Shown here one piece after another: positions 17,847-25,955 of a stretch of 64,000 bases of DNA (position 1 is the stretch's first letter; each line of letters begins with the position of its first letter). The position numbers were made by a program, and so were the translations under genes. The notes under the pieces are model-generated. The model saw only the letters and a program-made list of their open reading frames with translations. It was not told the origin of the DNA and ran no database searches. The stretch covers positions 2,232,001 through 2,296,000 of the forward strand of contig NZ_CP095187.1 in the NCBI RefSeq assembly GCF_022965755.1, given 5' to 3'. The stretch is from Pseudoxanthomonas sp. F37. Its GTDB lineage: Bacteria > Pseudomonadota > Gammaproteobacteria > Xanthomonadales > Xanthomonadaceae.

Positions 17847-17979
17847 CTGGTCGTCCGCAGGGGCTGCGGCGCGCACCCCGGGAAGTGCGTGCCGCAGCGG
17901 CTGCGGAACGTGGGGCGCACGATACGCGAGCTGTTGTTGAAGTCCGGTTAGCGTTTCAAAGCAGTTTTATTACAGACGT

Positions 17980-18174
17980 TTACGGCCGGATGTGCATGCT
18001 GCACCTCAGGCCGCTGAACCGTCGTTCAGGCGCGTCCGGCGCGCCCTCTCCAGCCTGGTCTTCGCGCCACGCCCTGACAGCGGCTTGCAGCTTGTCGACC
18101 CGACGGGGATAGCGTCGGCCCGCGGCCACGGCACGAGCGCGCGCCTCATCCACCTGGGCCGAGGTCGGCTTCAG
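17980..18174 (-). CDS. Possible small protein overlapping the ridA stop (start codon uncertain)
   Basis: A 64-codon open frame directly after ridA on the same strand. It contains DEARARAVAAGRRYPRRVD, a motif resembling small conserved proteins with a ..AGRPYPNLVDN.. pattern. No ATG, GTG or TTG lies at the expected place: the frame could open with CTG overlapping the ridA stop (18174) or with an internal GTG at 18153, neither with a ribosome site. It may be a decayed gene. The rest of 17847-17979 holds a GC-rich imperfect inverted repeat and nothing else I can name. Confidence 0.28.
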   Translation of the reverse strand: MKPTSAQVDEARARAVAAGRRYPRRVDKLQAAVRAWREDQAGEGAPDAPERRFSGLRCSMHIRP

Positions 18175-18515
18175 GCCGCCGCAGTCACCACGATCTCGAT
18201 CAGCCAGCCAGGACGTGCCAGATGCGCCTGCACGGTCGCGCGCGGCGGCGCATGGCCTGCCGGGACCCACGCATCCCACACCCGGTTCATCGCTTCGAAA
18301 TCCTGCAGGTCCTTCAGGAAGATCTCCGCGCGCAGGATCTTCGCCTTGTCGCTGCCGGCGCGCGCCAGCAGCGCGTCGATCTCGGCAAGCACCTGCTGGG
18401 TCTGGCCGGCGATGCCCTGGGTGGCGTCCTCGGCCACCTGCCCGGCCAGGTAGATCACGCCATTGTGGATGGCCATTTCCGACAGCCGCGGGCCTACGTC
18501 GAAGCGCTGGATCAT
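18171..18515 (-). CDS. RidA/YjgF/YER057c family protein
   Basis: 114 aa. Typical RidA features: VIYLAGQVAEDATQGIAGQTQQVLAEIDALLARAG, then AEIFLKDLQDFEAMNRVWDAW. RidA hydrolyses reactive enamine/imine intermediates released by PLP enzymes. The Arg normally needed for the deaminase reaction (in the C-terminal ...PPARxxV/xV segment) appears as APPRATVQAHL, so it may be present. It belongs to the shorter subgroup with a WxxWVPAGHAP segment. GGAG precedes the ATG by about 9 nt. Cytoplasmic. Confidence 0.88.
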   Translation of the reverse strand: MIQRFDVGPRLSEMAIHNGVIYLAGQVAEDATQGIAGQTQQVLAEIDALLARAGSDKAKILRAEIFLKDLQDFEAMNRVWDAWVPAGHAPPRATVQAHLARPGWLIEIVVTAAA

Positions 18516-18544
18516 GAAGTCGTTCTCCGGTGTGTCGTCGAAGC

Positions 18545-19207
18545 TTAGCGCCCCACTCCATCGTCCGCACGACCGATGGCCCGGTGGAGCCAGGCGCCGG
18601 CCAGCAGCATGGCCGACACGATCAGCGCGACCAGCAGTTTCTGCACCCATCCATGCCCGGCCGGCGGCCACAATGCATGCACCCACAGCAGCACGAAGCA
18701 GGCGACCGACCAGGTGGCGGCCAGCGGGAAGCGGTGGCGCCATGCCGCATCCAGGCGGAAGCGCCAGGCCTGCAGCACCATGCCGCTGACCACGCACAGG
18801 AAGGCGGTGATGGCGCAGACAGGGTGGAACATCCGGTGGAAGTCCGGCGCCACCTGCGGCAGCCATGAGTCTCCGATGGCCACGCCCGCCAGAGCGAGCG
18901 CACCGGTACTCAGAAGGAGGACCGGCGCAGCGCTGCGCGCCCGCGGCGCCAGCTGCACGTACAGGCCCATCGCCAGCGCCACGATCGCAACGGCCAGCAG
19001 GCAGTACATGGTCCGCAGCAGCAGGCCGTACGGACCCAGCAGGTATTGGCTGAGCGTCGCCTGCTGCCATGCCAGGTCATCGCGTACGAGTTGCAGGCCG
19101 CCCGCCACGCCCAGGAACAGCAGCGCCCCGAGGATCGCCAAGCGCGCCGCCAGCCTGGCGGCGCCGCGGTGCATGGGCTGCGGGTACGGGGGGGCGGTGT
19201 CCGACAT
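18545..19207 (-). CDS. DUF998 domain membrane protein
   Basis: 220 aa with about six hydrophobic segments, beginning near residue 20 (LAARLAILGALLFLGVAGG). The motif QATLSQYLLGPYG, then GIGDSWLPQVAPDFHRMFHP and CVVSGMVLQAW, match DUF998, an inner-membrane family of unknown function. Start ATG at 19207 (MSDTAPPYP); an in-frame ATG at 19252 is less likely. It lies 29 bp upstream of ridA on the same strand, so the two may be one transcript. Confidence 0.82.
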   Translation of the reverse strand: MSDTAPPYPQPMHRGAARLAARLAILGALLFLGVAGGLQLVRDDLAWQQATLSQYLLGPYGLLLRTMYCLLAVAIVALAMGLYVQLAPRARSAAPVLLLSTGALALAGVAIGDSWLPQVAPDFHRMFHPVCAITAFLCVVSGMVLQAWRFRLDAAWRHRFPLAATWSVACFVLLWVHALWPPAGHGWVQKLLVALIVSAMLLAGAWLHRAIGRADDGVGR

Positions 19208-19381
19208 GTACGGGCCGGTGACGGGAGGGCCCGGGATTATCCCGGAACTCAAGAATCACCGGCACCGGCCGCTGGGGTGGCAGGCCTGCGCGACGTGCCT
19301 GCCGTCACGCTTTGACCTACACTCCGGCTTCTCCCGGCCTGCCGGGGATGGCCGCCATGAGCAAGGGGACTCTTCGCGCCA

Positions 19382-20470
19382 ATGCCTTCCGATACACCGC
19401 CGCCCGGCGCCGATCCGGCGCGCCACGCCCAACGCCTGCCGCGCCGGATCCACCGGCTGCGCATGCTGGGCATGGGCCTGGCGGCGTTGCCCATCGGCAT
19501 GGTGCTGCTGGAGAACCAGGCCGGCACCGGCCACTGGGGCTTCCTGCTGTTCACCACCGTGCTGTGGCCGCAGTTGGCGCTGTGGCTTGCGCTGCGCCAC
19601 CGCGAGCCCTTCCGCGGCGAGATCCGCAACCTGCTGCTGGATTCGATCCTGGCGGGGATGTGGGTACCGCTGATGGCATTCAACCTGCTGCCCAGCGTCA
19701 TGCTGGTGACCCTGGCCACGGTGGACAAGATCAGCACGGGCATCGACAGGCTCTGGTACTGGTCGCTGCCGCTGATGCTGGCCGGCGGCGTGGCGGCCGG
19801 GCTGATCACCGGTTTCGAGCTGCGGCCGGTCACCAGCATGGCGGTGATGATCGCCTGCCTGCCCATGCTGCTGATCCACTCCATCGCGGTCAGCCAGGCC
19901 AGCTACCGGCTCGTCCGCAAGGTGAAGCGCCAGAACCGCCAGTTGGACGAACTGAGCCGGCGCGACACCCTGACCGGCCTGGACAGCCGGCGGCACTGGC
20001 AGGAGCGCGCGTCCGCGCTGCTGGAACAGTGCGCGGCGACCGGCGACCCGGCCACGCTGCTGATGATCGACATCGACCACTTCAAGGCGATCAACGACCG
20101 CCACGGCCATGCGGCCGGCGACGACGTGCTGCGCGCAACGGCGGAAGTGATACGCCACAGCATCCGCGGGCAGGACGACGCGGGCCGGCTGGGCGGCGAC
20201 GAGTTCGCGGTGGTGCTGCGCCATACGGACGTGGAGGCGGCTGCCACGGTCGCCCGGCGCATCCGCGAAGGCGTGGAGGCGCTGCGCGTGCAAAGCGCGC
20301 CGGGGCTGCGGCCCACGGTGAGCCTGGGCCTGGCACAGGCCATGGCACCGCAGGAGGGGCTGCGTGCGTGGATGGAAGCGGCCGACCGCGCGCTTTACCG
20401 GGCCAAGAGCGCGGGCCGCAACCGGCTGGCGGTACACGAGGGCCTGGAAGCCTCCATCGACACCCCCTGA
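19382..20470 (+). CDS. Diguanylate cyclase with MASE2-like membrane sensor
   Basis: 362 aa. Residues about 25-180 form a membrane domain with the MASE2 signature (RMLGMGLAALPIGMVLLEN) and about five transmembrane segments. A short helical linker leads to a complete GGDEF domain: DTLTGLDSRRHW, LMIDIDHFKAINDRHGHAAGD and RLGGDEFAVVL (GGDEF at about 271-275). The inhibitory I-site RGQD sits five residues before GGDEF, so product feedback should work. It makes c-di-GMP at the inner membrane, like E. coli DgcC. It converges with a second cyclase gene. Confidence 0.92.
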   Translation: MPSDTPPPGADPARHAQRLPRRIHRLRMLGMGLAALPIGMVLLENQAGTGHWGFLLFTTVLWPQLALWLALRHREPFRGEIRNLLLDSILAGMWVPLMAFNLLPSVMLVTLATVDKISTGIDRLWYWSLPLMLAGGVAAGLITGFELRPVTSMAVMIACLPMLLIHSIAVSQASYRLVRKVKRQNRQLDELSRRDTLTGLDSRRHWQERASALLEQCAATGDPATLLMIDIDHFKAINDRHGHAAGDDVLRATAEVIRHSIRGQDDAGRLGGDEFAVVLRHTDVEAAATVARRIREGVEALRVQSAPGLRPTVSLGLAQAMAPQEGLRAWMEAADRALYRAKSAGRNRLAVHEGLEASIDTP

Positions 20471-20479
20471 GGCGGGGTG

Positions 20480-22294
20480 TCAGGCGCCGATGTGTTCGCT
20501 GCGTTCCCGCTGCGGCAGTTCCAGCACGTTGCTGGCGGCACGCGCCGGTTCGTGCTCGTGTTCGTTCTCGTGCACGCACACGCGGTTGCGGCCCAGGTGC
20601 TTGGCGCGGTAGAGCTGCCTGTCGGCATGGGAGAGCAGCTTTGCCAGGCTGTAGCCGGACTGCACGCTGGAGGTCACGCCGAAGCTGCCGGTGATGGCGA
20701 ACACGTGGCCGGTTTCGCGGGTGTCGAGCTGGGCCAGGCGCAGGCGGCAGTCTTCGGCCACGCGGGCGGCGGCGCGCAGGTCGCAGCCGTACATCAGGAT
20801 GGCGAATTCCTCGCCGCCCAGGCGGCCCAGCACGTCGATGCGCCGGCAGAAGCCCTTGCTGGCCTCGGCCACTTCCTTCAACGCCCAGTCGCCGGTGCCG
20901 TGGCCGAAGCGGTCGTTGATGTTCTTGAAGTGGTCCAGGTCGTACATGATCAGCGCGGCCTGTTCGCCGTTGCGGGCGCATTCGGCCAGCGCGCGCTCGG
21001 CGCGGATGGTGAAGTGGTGGCGGTTGCAGATGCCGGTCAGCGCGTCGGTCTCGGCCATCTTCTTCAGCGACAGCTGCACGCGCTTGATCTTGAACGCCCA
21101 GTAGCCGATGGATGCCACCAGCACGATCAGCAGCATCACGATCAGCCGGTTGTTCTGCGCCGCCTGCTGGTCCACCTTGCGCTGCAGCTGCAACACCTGG
21201 TTCTGCTGGTCCAGCAGGTTGATCTGCTGGGTCTTCTGCAGGGTTTCCTGGCGCACGATCTGGTAGGCCAGCTCGCGGGCCTTTACTTCGTTGAGGTAGG
21301 CCTTGTCGGCTTCGGCGTAGTTCCGGTAGGCCGCCAGCGCGGCATCCGAGTCTCCACGGCGATCCGCGATCTCGTAGATGGCCCGATACGCCTTTACCAA
21401 AGGCAAAGTCGTATTGAGACTCGCACTCTGCGCGATGGTATCAAGAGCATATCGCTCAGCTGCTGCTGCGTTGCCGTTCTCCAGCATCAGTTCGGCAAGG
21501 GTGGATTTTACCTCCGCCAAGAGACGCGGGTAACGCGTCCGCTCCATCTCCGGCAGGTATTTCTGCAGCAATGCGATCGCACCGGAGCGGTCGCCGTTGG
21601 CAGCCATCTTCTTTGCCAGAGTTATGCGGATCAGGTTCGCTGCCGCCATCTCACCGCTTGCAGCGCACATGTTGACGCCATCGACGATCTGCTTCTGCCC
21701 AGCGCTCAGCCGACCAAGATACTGTAGTGATTCGAGCTCCACCTGTTTTGCCAGGCATTGGGTGCGAGCATCGGGGCTGTCGCGCTGGATATTGAGCGCA
21801 TACTTGAGCGCAACCTCATGCTGGCCGATCTGGCTATTGATCAGTGCGGCAACACCCAGACCCTGATGCCTCAGTGCCTTCGACTTGACTTGATCGATGG
21901 CCCCGAGCGTTTGTTCAAGCTGCCTCAAGCCCTCGGTGAACTGCCTATTCACAGCATAGGCGTTCACTATCAGCGCTCCCACGCGAAAACGCATGTCCGG
22001 ATCTTTGGATGTATCAAACAACCTCTTGGCTGTATCGATGGCCAGGTCATGCTTTCCTTGGAACGCATACGAATAGGCGTTCAAGTACTGGATGCGTTCT
22101 CCTTCCGACTCGGTCGCAGAACCAGCCTGCTCGTTAAGCCTCTCCAGGATTCGCCGGAACTTGGCCGGATCGGCGCTACGGGCCGTCTCCGCCTGTTCAA
22201 GAAGGCGAGTCAGCGAATCGGACGCGCCAGCATCGAAGCTGGCGCATACGAAAGAGAAGAAGACAAGAGCAACTGCCGGCCTAAAGAACGTCAT
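20480..22294 (-). CDS. Diguanylate cyclase with periplasmic TPR-like sensor
   Basis: 604 aa. A signal peptide (residues 1-24) precedes a long helical, TPR-like region (about 25-320). A coiled coil rich in Gln (about 325-375), one transmembrane helix (about 380-402) and a GGDEF domain ending with GGEEF near residue 493-497 follow. The I-site RRID lies five residues upstream of GGEEF. It should make c-di-GMP in response to a periplasmic signal or partner. AGGAG precedes the ATG. The 5' half, encoding the sensor, is clearly less GC-rich than the cyclase half, which suggests a mosaic origin. It starts 38 bp after the putative borosin precursor gene and could share its transcript. Confidence 0.92.
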   Translation of the reverse strand: MTFFRPAVALVFFSFVCASFDAGASDSLTRLLEQAETARSADPAKFRRILERLNEQAGSATESEGERIQYLNAYSYAFQGKHDLAIDTAKRLFDTSKDPDMRFRVGALIVNAYAVNRQFTEGLRQLEQTLGAIDQVKSKALRHQGLGVAALINSQIGQHEVALKYALNIQRDSPDARTQCLAKQVELESLQYLGRLSAGQKQIVDGVNMCAASGEMAAANLIRITLAKKMAANGDRSGAIALLQKYLPEMERTRYPRLLAEVKSTLAELMLENGNAAAAERYALDTIAQSASLNTTLPLVKAYRAIYEIADRRGDSDAALAAYRNYAEADKAYLNEVKARELAYQIVRQETLQKTQQINLLDQQNQVLQLQRKVDQQAAQNNRLIVMLLIVLVASIGYWAFKIKRVQLSLKKMAETDALTGICNRHHFTIRAERALAECARNGEQAALIMYDLDHFKNINDRFGHGTGDWALKEVAEASKGFCRRIDVLGRLGGEEFAILMYGCDLRAAARVAEDCRLRLAQLDTRETGHVFAITGSFGVTSSVQSGYSLAKLLSHADRQLYRAKHLGRNRVCVHENEHEHEPARAASNVLELPQRERSEHIGA

Positions 22295-22332
22295 AAGAAC
22301 TCCTACCTTCCTGAAGGAGCCCGCGGAGTAAA

Positions 22333-22611
22333 TTACTCCTGCGGGGACTCTTCTTCCCCTTGTTCATCACCGTCCGGCAAATTCTCGTCCTCGCGCGCCG
22401 GCTCCTGATCTGGGGCCCAGATCATGCACATCATTGCCGCTCGCCCCCCCATTGCTTCGCTGAGCATAGCGACATCCCTCAAGGTGAGGGCCTCACGCTG
22501 CGCCTCATCGATCTGCAAAGCGGCGACCTCAGCAGCGTAGGTCTCAGAAGACACGTCCTGAGACCTGCTTCCCAATGACTCAAGAAAACCGACTACGTCC
22601 GTCACGTGCAT
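22333..22611 (-). CDS. Putative split-borosin precursor peptide
   Basis: 92 aa from ATG at 22611, or 90 aa from GTG at 22605. AGGGG abuts the ATG but sits 6 nt from the GTG, so the GTG may be the true start. Residues 4-55 are predicted helical (DVVGFLESLGS, EAQREALTLRDVAMLSEAMG), like the substrate-binding domain of borosins; the ALTLRDVAMLSEAM stretch resembles the clasp region of OphMA. A hydrophobic segment RAAMMCMIWAP (57-67) follows as the probable methylated core. The tail (68-92) is very acidic. It is encoded 172 nt downstream of the borosin-type methyltransferase on the same strand. No peptide product is proven. Confidence 0.75.
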   Translation of the reverse strand: MHVTDVVGFLESLGSRSQDVSSETYAAEVAALQIDEAQREALTLRDVAMLSEAMGGRAAMMCMIWAPDQEPAREDENLPDGDEQGEEESPQE

Positions 22612-22783
22612 CCCCTAATCTAGATGAAATTCGCAAGCACAAACCCAGATTCCGACAACCGGCATCTGGCCCCCGTAAGGGGAAAGGAAGCACCCCCGCC
22701 ACCATTTCCCCTTCTGTTACAAGACATTACCGGCTTTTGTCGGACGTTGCCACTAGGTTGCCTGGCTTTCCAACCCCTCCATC

Positions 22784-23569
22784 CTACGGAAGGCCCATGA
22801 GGGATTGGAGGCGACTGACCACCAAATCATTGGGCGTCATCGGCTGAGATGGCTCCACTACCAGGGTGCTGGCCGGCGAAAGGGTTACCTCCACAAGCTG
22901 TTTCAGGCCGCATTTGACTATCCGCGGCCGGCTAATGGGCAAGGTTGCTGCTTCATAGATGACTAGCGGATGCCCAGGGGGATAGTGCTCTGAAAGCAGT
23001 TCCACCAGCACTTCACGAATTTTGGGGCCCGTGGAGAGCTTGGCGAAACTGTTGTCCCCCGCCACCCCGATCTGCCACAGGATAAGGTAGGCCGAAGGGT
23101 CGATCCGCCGCTGGTAGAACATGAACTGGCTGGCCTCGTAGTGCTGGCAGCCATAGGTACCGGGATCGATCCCGAGGTCCGCATACAGGCAATCCTCGGC
23201 GGATACCGCGGCCTCCATGACCGCCTCGTACCCTTCCTCCCGCGCCTGGGTCACCGCCCGGTGCGGCACGACGGCGAACACGCCCGGATGACCGTAGAAC
23301 GCGCCGCAGACCCGACGTCCCGCCCGCACCTCTTCCATCATGGCCGCTACCATCTCGCGGTAGGTCTCGGTCCGCGGCTTGCCCTCGGCATAGAACGGCT
23401 GAAGACTGCGCACGTCCCGGTTCATGCCCTGTACCCACAACTCCACCAGTGGATCGGACACCGCCACGAACACCACGTCGGCTTCTTCGATATGACTGCG
23501 CGCACGCGGCCCGATATGCGCGCCCAGCATCATGCCGGTGCCCACGCAGGCCAGACTCCCCTTCTTCAT
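22784..23569 (-). CDS. Borosin-type peptide backbone alpha-N-methyltransferase
   Basis: 261 aa, tetrapyrrole-methylase (TP-methylase) fold. The SAM-binding GTG near residue 10-12, FYGHPGVF (91-98) and AVSAEDCLYADLGIDP (121-136) are hallmarks of the OphMA/SonM borosin group rather than of precorrin methylases. Tyr60, Arg66, Tyr70 and Tyr92 fall at a constant offset of six from the OphMA catalytic residues Tyr66, Arg72, Tyr76 and Tyr98. The protein ends where fungal borosins continue into a fused precursor, so it should act on a separate peptide, the small protein encoded downstream. AGGGGAC precedes the ATG by 5 nt. The GNAT gene ends 18 bp upstream. Confidence 0.9.
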   Translation of the reverse strand: MKKGSLACVGTGMMLGAHIGPRARSHIEEADVVFVAVSDPLVELWVQGMNRDVRSLQPFYAEGKPRTETYREMVAAMMEEVRAGRRVCGAFYGHPGVFAVVPHRAVTQAREEGYEAVMEAAVSAEDCLYADLGIDPGTYGCQHYEASQFMFYQRRIDPSAYLILWQIGVAGDNSFAKLSTGPKIREVLVELLSEHYPPGHPLVIYEAATLPISRPRIVKCGLKQLVEVTLSPASTLVVEPSQPMTPNDLVVSRLQSLMGLP

Positions 23570-23587
23570 CTCGTCCCCTGTTTCAGA

Positions 23588-24175
23588 TCATTCGGATGGC
23601 GCAGTCTTGGGCGCCCTCGTTTGCATACCGCCGGCGCGTTGCCAGCGCCGACGGGTCCGCTCCCAGCGCACTTCCCCGCCCTTACTCCCCTCGGCGGGAA
23701 TACGTCGGAAATCCAGCTTCCGCATCAGACCTTCCGCGCCCCCATTCACCGTCCGATGGCGAGTGAACACCGTATCCACCCCACCCTCGGAGAACGCGAA
23801 GTCCATCAGTCGGCGGATGATCTCGGTCGCGACACCGGCATTGTGGTACTGCGGCCAGATCAGCGCGCCGATCTCGGAGCCGCCCTCCCGCGCGACCAGT
23901 GCAAGCAGCCCCCATTCCTCGCCCGTCGAACGATCCACGACCACCCAGGCCTGATAGCCGCCATCCGTTCTCTGAGTGAATGCCAGCACCTTGTCAAAGG
24001 CACTGCGCGCCGCCGGAAGTGTCAGCGCATCACCCACGTGCCGCATTACCTCAGCGTTTGTGTAGAGCGCGATGTAGAGCCCGTCGTCGTGCGCCTTGAG
24101 GGGTCGAAGGCGGAACCGGGCGGTTTCAAGCGGGAGTGCTCCTAGTGGCGGGGCACCAGTGATGCATCCACTCAC
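23588..24175 (-). CDS. GNAT family N-acetyltransferase (RimJ/RimL type)
   Basis: 195 aa from a GTG start that overlaps the trxC stop in a GTGA, which implies coupled translation. Opening LETARFRLRPLKAHDDGLYIALYTNAEVMRHVG, the acetyl-CoA loop region ALIWPQYHNAGVATEIIRRLMDFAF and TVFTRHRTVNGGAEGLMRKLDFRR fit the RimL-like subgroup, which acetylates protein N-termini or small amines. The basic C-terminus (WERTRRRWQRAGG) is unusual. GC content is like the chromosome average. It sits 18 bp upstream of the borosin methyltransferase, so it may modify the peptide, but it could equally belong with trxC. Confidence 0.82.
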   Translation of the reverse strand: MSGCITGAPPLGALPLETARFRLRPLKAHDDGLYIALYTNAEVMRHVGDALTLPAARSAFDKVLAFTQRTDGGYQAWVVVDRSTGEEWGLLALVAREGGSEIGALIWPQYHNAGVATEIIRRLMDFAFSEGGVDTVFTRHRTVNGGAEGLMRKLDFRRIPAEGSKGGEVRWERTRRRWQRAGGMQTRAPKTAPSE

Positions 24176-24612
24176 CCCACCTGCCCCCGCGCCCACCGCA
24201 CAATCGCCTCCGCCGGCATCGCGCCGCTCTGGCGCGCGATCTCGCGGCCGCCCTGCAACAGCACCATGGTCGGGATGCTGCGGATGCCGAACCGGTTGCC
24301 CAGTCCCGGGCTGGCCTCGGTGTCCACCTTGGCCAGCCGCATCGTGGGCTCCAGCAACCCGGCGGCGCGCTGGAAGTGCGGCGCCATCTGCAGGCACGGG
24401 CCGCACCAGGGCGCCCAGAAATCCACCAGCAGCGGCAAGGTGCCGCGCAGCGCGTGGCGGTCGAAATCCGCCTCGCCCAGCGCCAGCGGCATGCCGGTGA
24501 ACAACGGATGGTGGCAGCGCCCACAGGCGGGGGCCTCCGCCAGGCGCGCCAGCGGCACCCGGTTCATCGCGGCGCAGTGCGGACAGGCGATCAGGGGGTC
24601 TTCGGCGCTCAT
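24172..24612 (-). CDS. trxC: Thioredoxin TrxC (thioredoxin 2)
   Basis: 146 aa. An N-terminal zinc-binding module with two Cys pairs (CPHC and CGRC, residues 10-13 and 30-33) precedes a thioredoxin domain with active site WCGPC (near residues 69-73) and the cis-Pro loop RSIPT. TrxC reduces disulfides in the cytoplasm and resists oxidative stress. Its stop overlaps the start of the GNAT gene, making it the first gene of a possible trxC-GNAT-methyltransferase transcript. Confidence 0.93.
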   Translation of the reverse strand: MSAEDPLIACPHCAAMNRVPLARLAEAPACGRCHHPLFTGMPLALGEADFDRHALRGTLPLLVDFWAPWCGPCLQMAPHFQRAAGLLEPTMRLAKVDTEASPGLGNRFGIRSIPTMVLLQGGREIARQSGAMPAEAIVRWARGQVG

Positions 24613-24833
24613 GCCGGCATCCTACCGCCCACGCCTCCGCCGCGTCACCGCGCCCGTACCCGCCGCCCCCCTCCCTCCGTATGGTGGGCGCACCTGCGAC
24701 GCCGAGCCCGTCACGACCACGCCTCACGGCGAGGACATCCATGCGTCGCCGGCCGGCGGCCATGCCGCACTGCGATTCGGGCCTACACTCGGGCCACGCG
24801 GACGCGTCCCCGTGCGGGACCCGGAGGTGGACC

Positions 24834-25907
24834 ATGTGGACGAAGTGGCTTGGCGCCCTGCTGCTGGCGTCCTGGGCCTTGGCGGCACGTGCCCAACCCG
24901 CCCCACCGCCCGCCCCCGCCGACGTGCTGGCGATCCCCGCGGCGCTGAAGCAGCAGTTCCGCGAACAGGTCATCGACCCCACCCGGCTGCCGAATGCCCG
25001 GCTGGAGCGGATGGTCGACTTCCTTTTCAGCCCTCAGGGACTGGGCATGACCTACGACGCGGCCGCCAACCATACCGTGGCGCAGGCCTACGCCACCCGC
25101 AAGGCCAACTGCATGAGCTTCACCCTGCTGACCGTGGCCCTGGCGCGCGAAGCCGGGCTGGAGGCCTACGGCCAGCAGATCGAAGAAACGCTGGCCTGGC
25201 GGCGGGACCAGGACACGCTCTACCGCACGCAGCACGTGAACGCCGGGGTGCGCATCCGCGGGCGCAGGCTGACCATCGACGTGGCATGGAACGAGGTCAT
25301 CACCCGCAGGCCGCCGCAACCCATTGGCGATGAACGCCTGGTCGCCCACTACTACAACAACCGCGCCGCCGAGCTGCTGGAGCACGGCGCGGTCCAGGAC
25401 GCCTTGCGCCACGCCGGGATGGCCCTGCAGCTGGACCCGGGCTATGCCACCAGCTGGAGCAACGCCGGGGTGATGCATCTGCGCAACGGCGACCCCGCAC
25501 GCGCGCAACAGGCGTACCGGCAAGCGCTCGCCCTCGATCCGGACCACCCCGGCGCGCTGTTCAACCTGGTGGCCTTCCATCAGCGTGCGGGCCAGCAGGA
25601 TGCCGTGCGGCCGCTGCAGGCCCGGCTGGACGCGGTGCAGGCGCGCGACCCGTTCCATCATTTCCTGCTGGCCACCGGCTTCGAACGCGACGGCGACCTG
25701 CAGCGCGCCGTCCGCCACTACCGCCAGGCCATCGCGCTGCACGATGGCGAGCACCGCTTCCACTTCGGCCTGGCACGCGCCTACTTCCTGCTGGGCGACA
25801 GCCGGCGTGCCGGCCGGTCGCTGGCGCGGGCGCGCGAACTGAGCCAGGGCGACACCCGGCGGCTCTACCAGGCCAAGCTGGACGTGCTGCGCGCAGGCGA
25901 ACGCTGA
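24834..25907 (+). CDS. Exported TPR protein with transglutaminase-like domain
   Basis: 357 aa with a signal peptide (residues 1-22, ARA-Q). Residues about 45-160 resemble a transglutaminase-like fold: TYDAAANHTVAQAYATRKANCMSFTLLTVALAREAGL, where the Cys in NCMSF and a later His (NAGVRI region: TQHVNAG) and Asp (IDVAWNE) could form the triad. Residues about 185-340 hold TPR repeats (SWSNAGVMHLRNGDPARAQQAYRQALALDPDHP). Periplasmic or surface role unknown. Start ATG at 24834, with GGAGG 7 nt upstream. Confidence 0.85.
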   Translation: MWTKWLGALLLASWALAARAQPAPPPAPADVLAIPAALKQQFREQVIDPTRLPNARLERMVDFLFSPQGLGMTYDAAANHTVAQAYATRKANCMSFTLLTVALAREAGLEAYGQQIEETLAWRRDQDTLYRTQHVNAGVRIRGRRLTIDVAWNEVITRRPPQPIGDERLVAHYYNNRAAELLEHGAVQDALRHAGMALQLDPGYATSWSNAGVMHLRNGDPARAQQAYRQALALDPDHPGALFNLVAFHQRAGQQDAVRPLQARLDAVQARDPFHHFLLATGFERDGDLQRAVRHYRQAIALHDGEHRFHFGLARAYFLLGDSRRAGRSLARARELSQGDTRRLYQAKLDVLRAGER

Positions 25908-25955
25908 CCTGCCCGACGGGGCCGTGCCCCTCCCGGGGCACAGCCCCACGGGGAC

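Noticed and set aside
14154-17876. A 1240-codon open frame on the minus strand
   Set aside because: It runs across the FKBP, serine hydrolase and flavoprotein genes, partly antisense and partly in a wrong frame of the hydrolase. The protein shows no domain.
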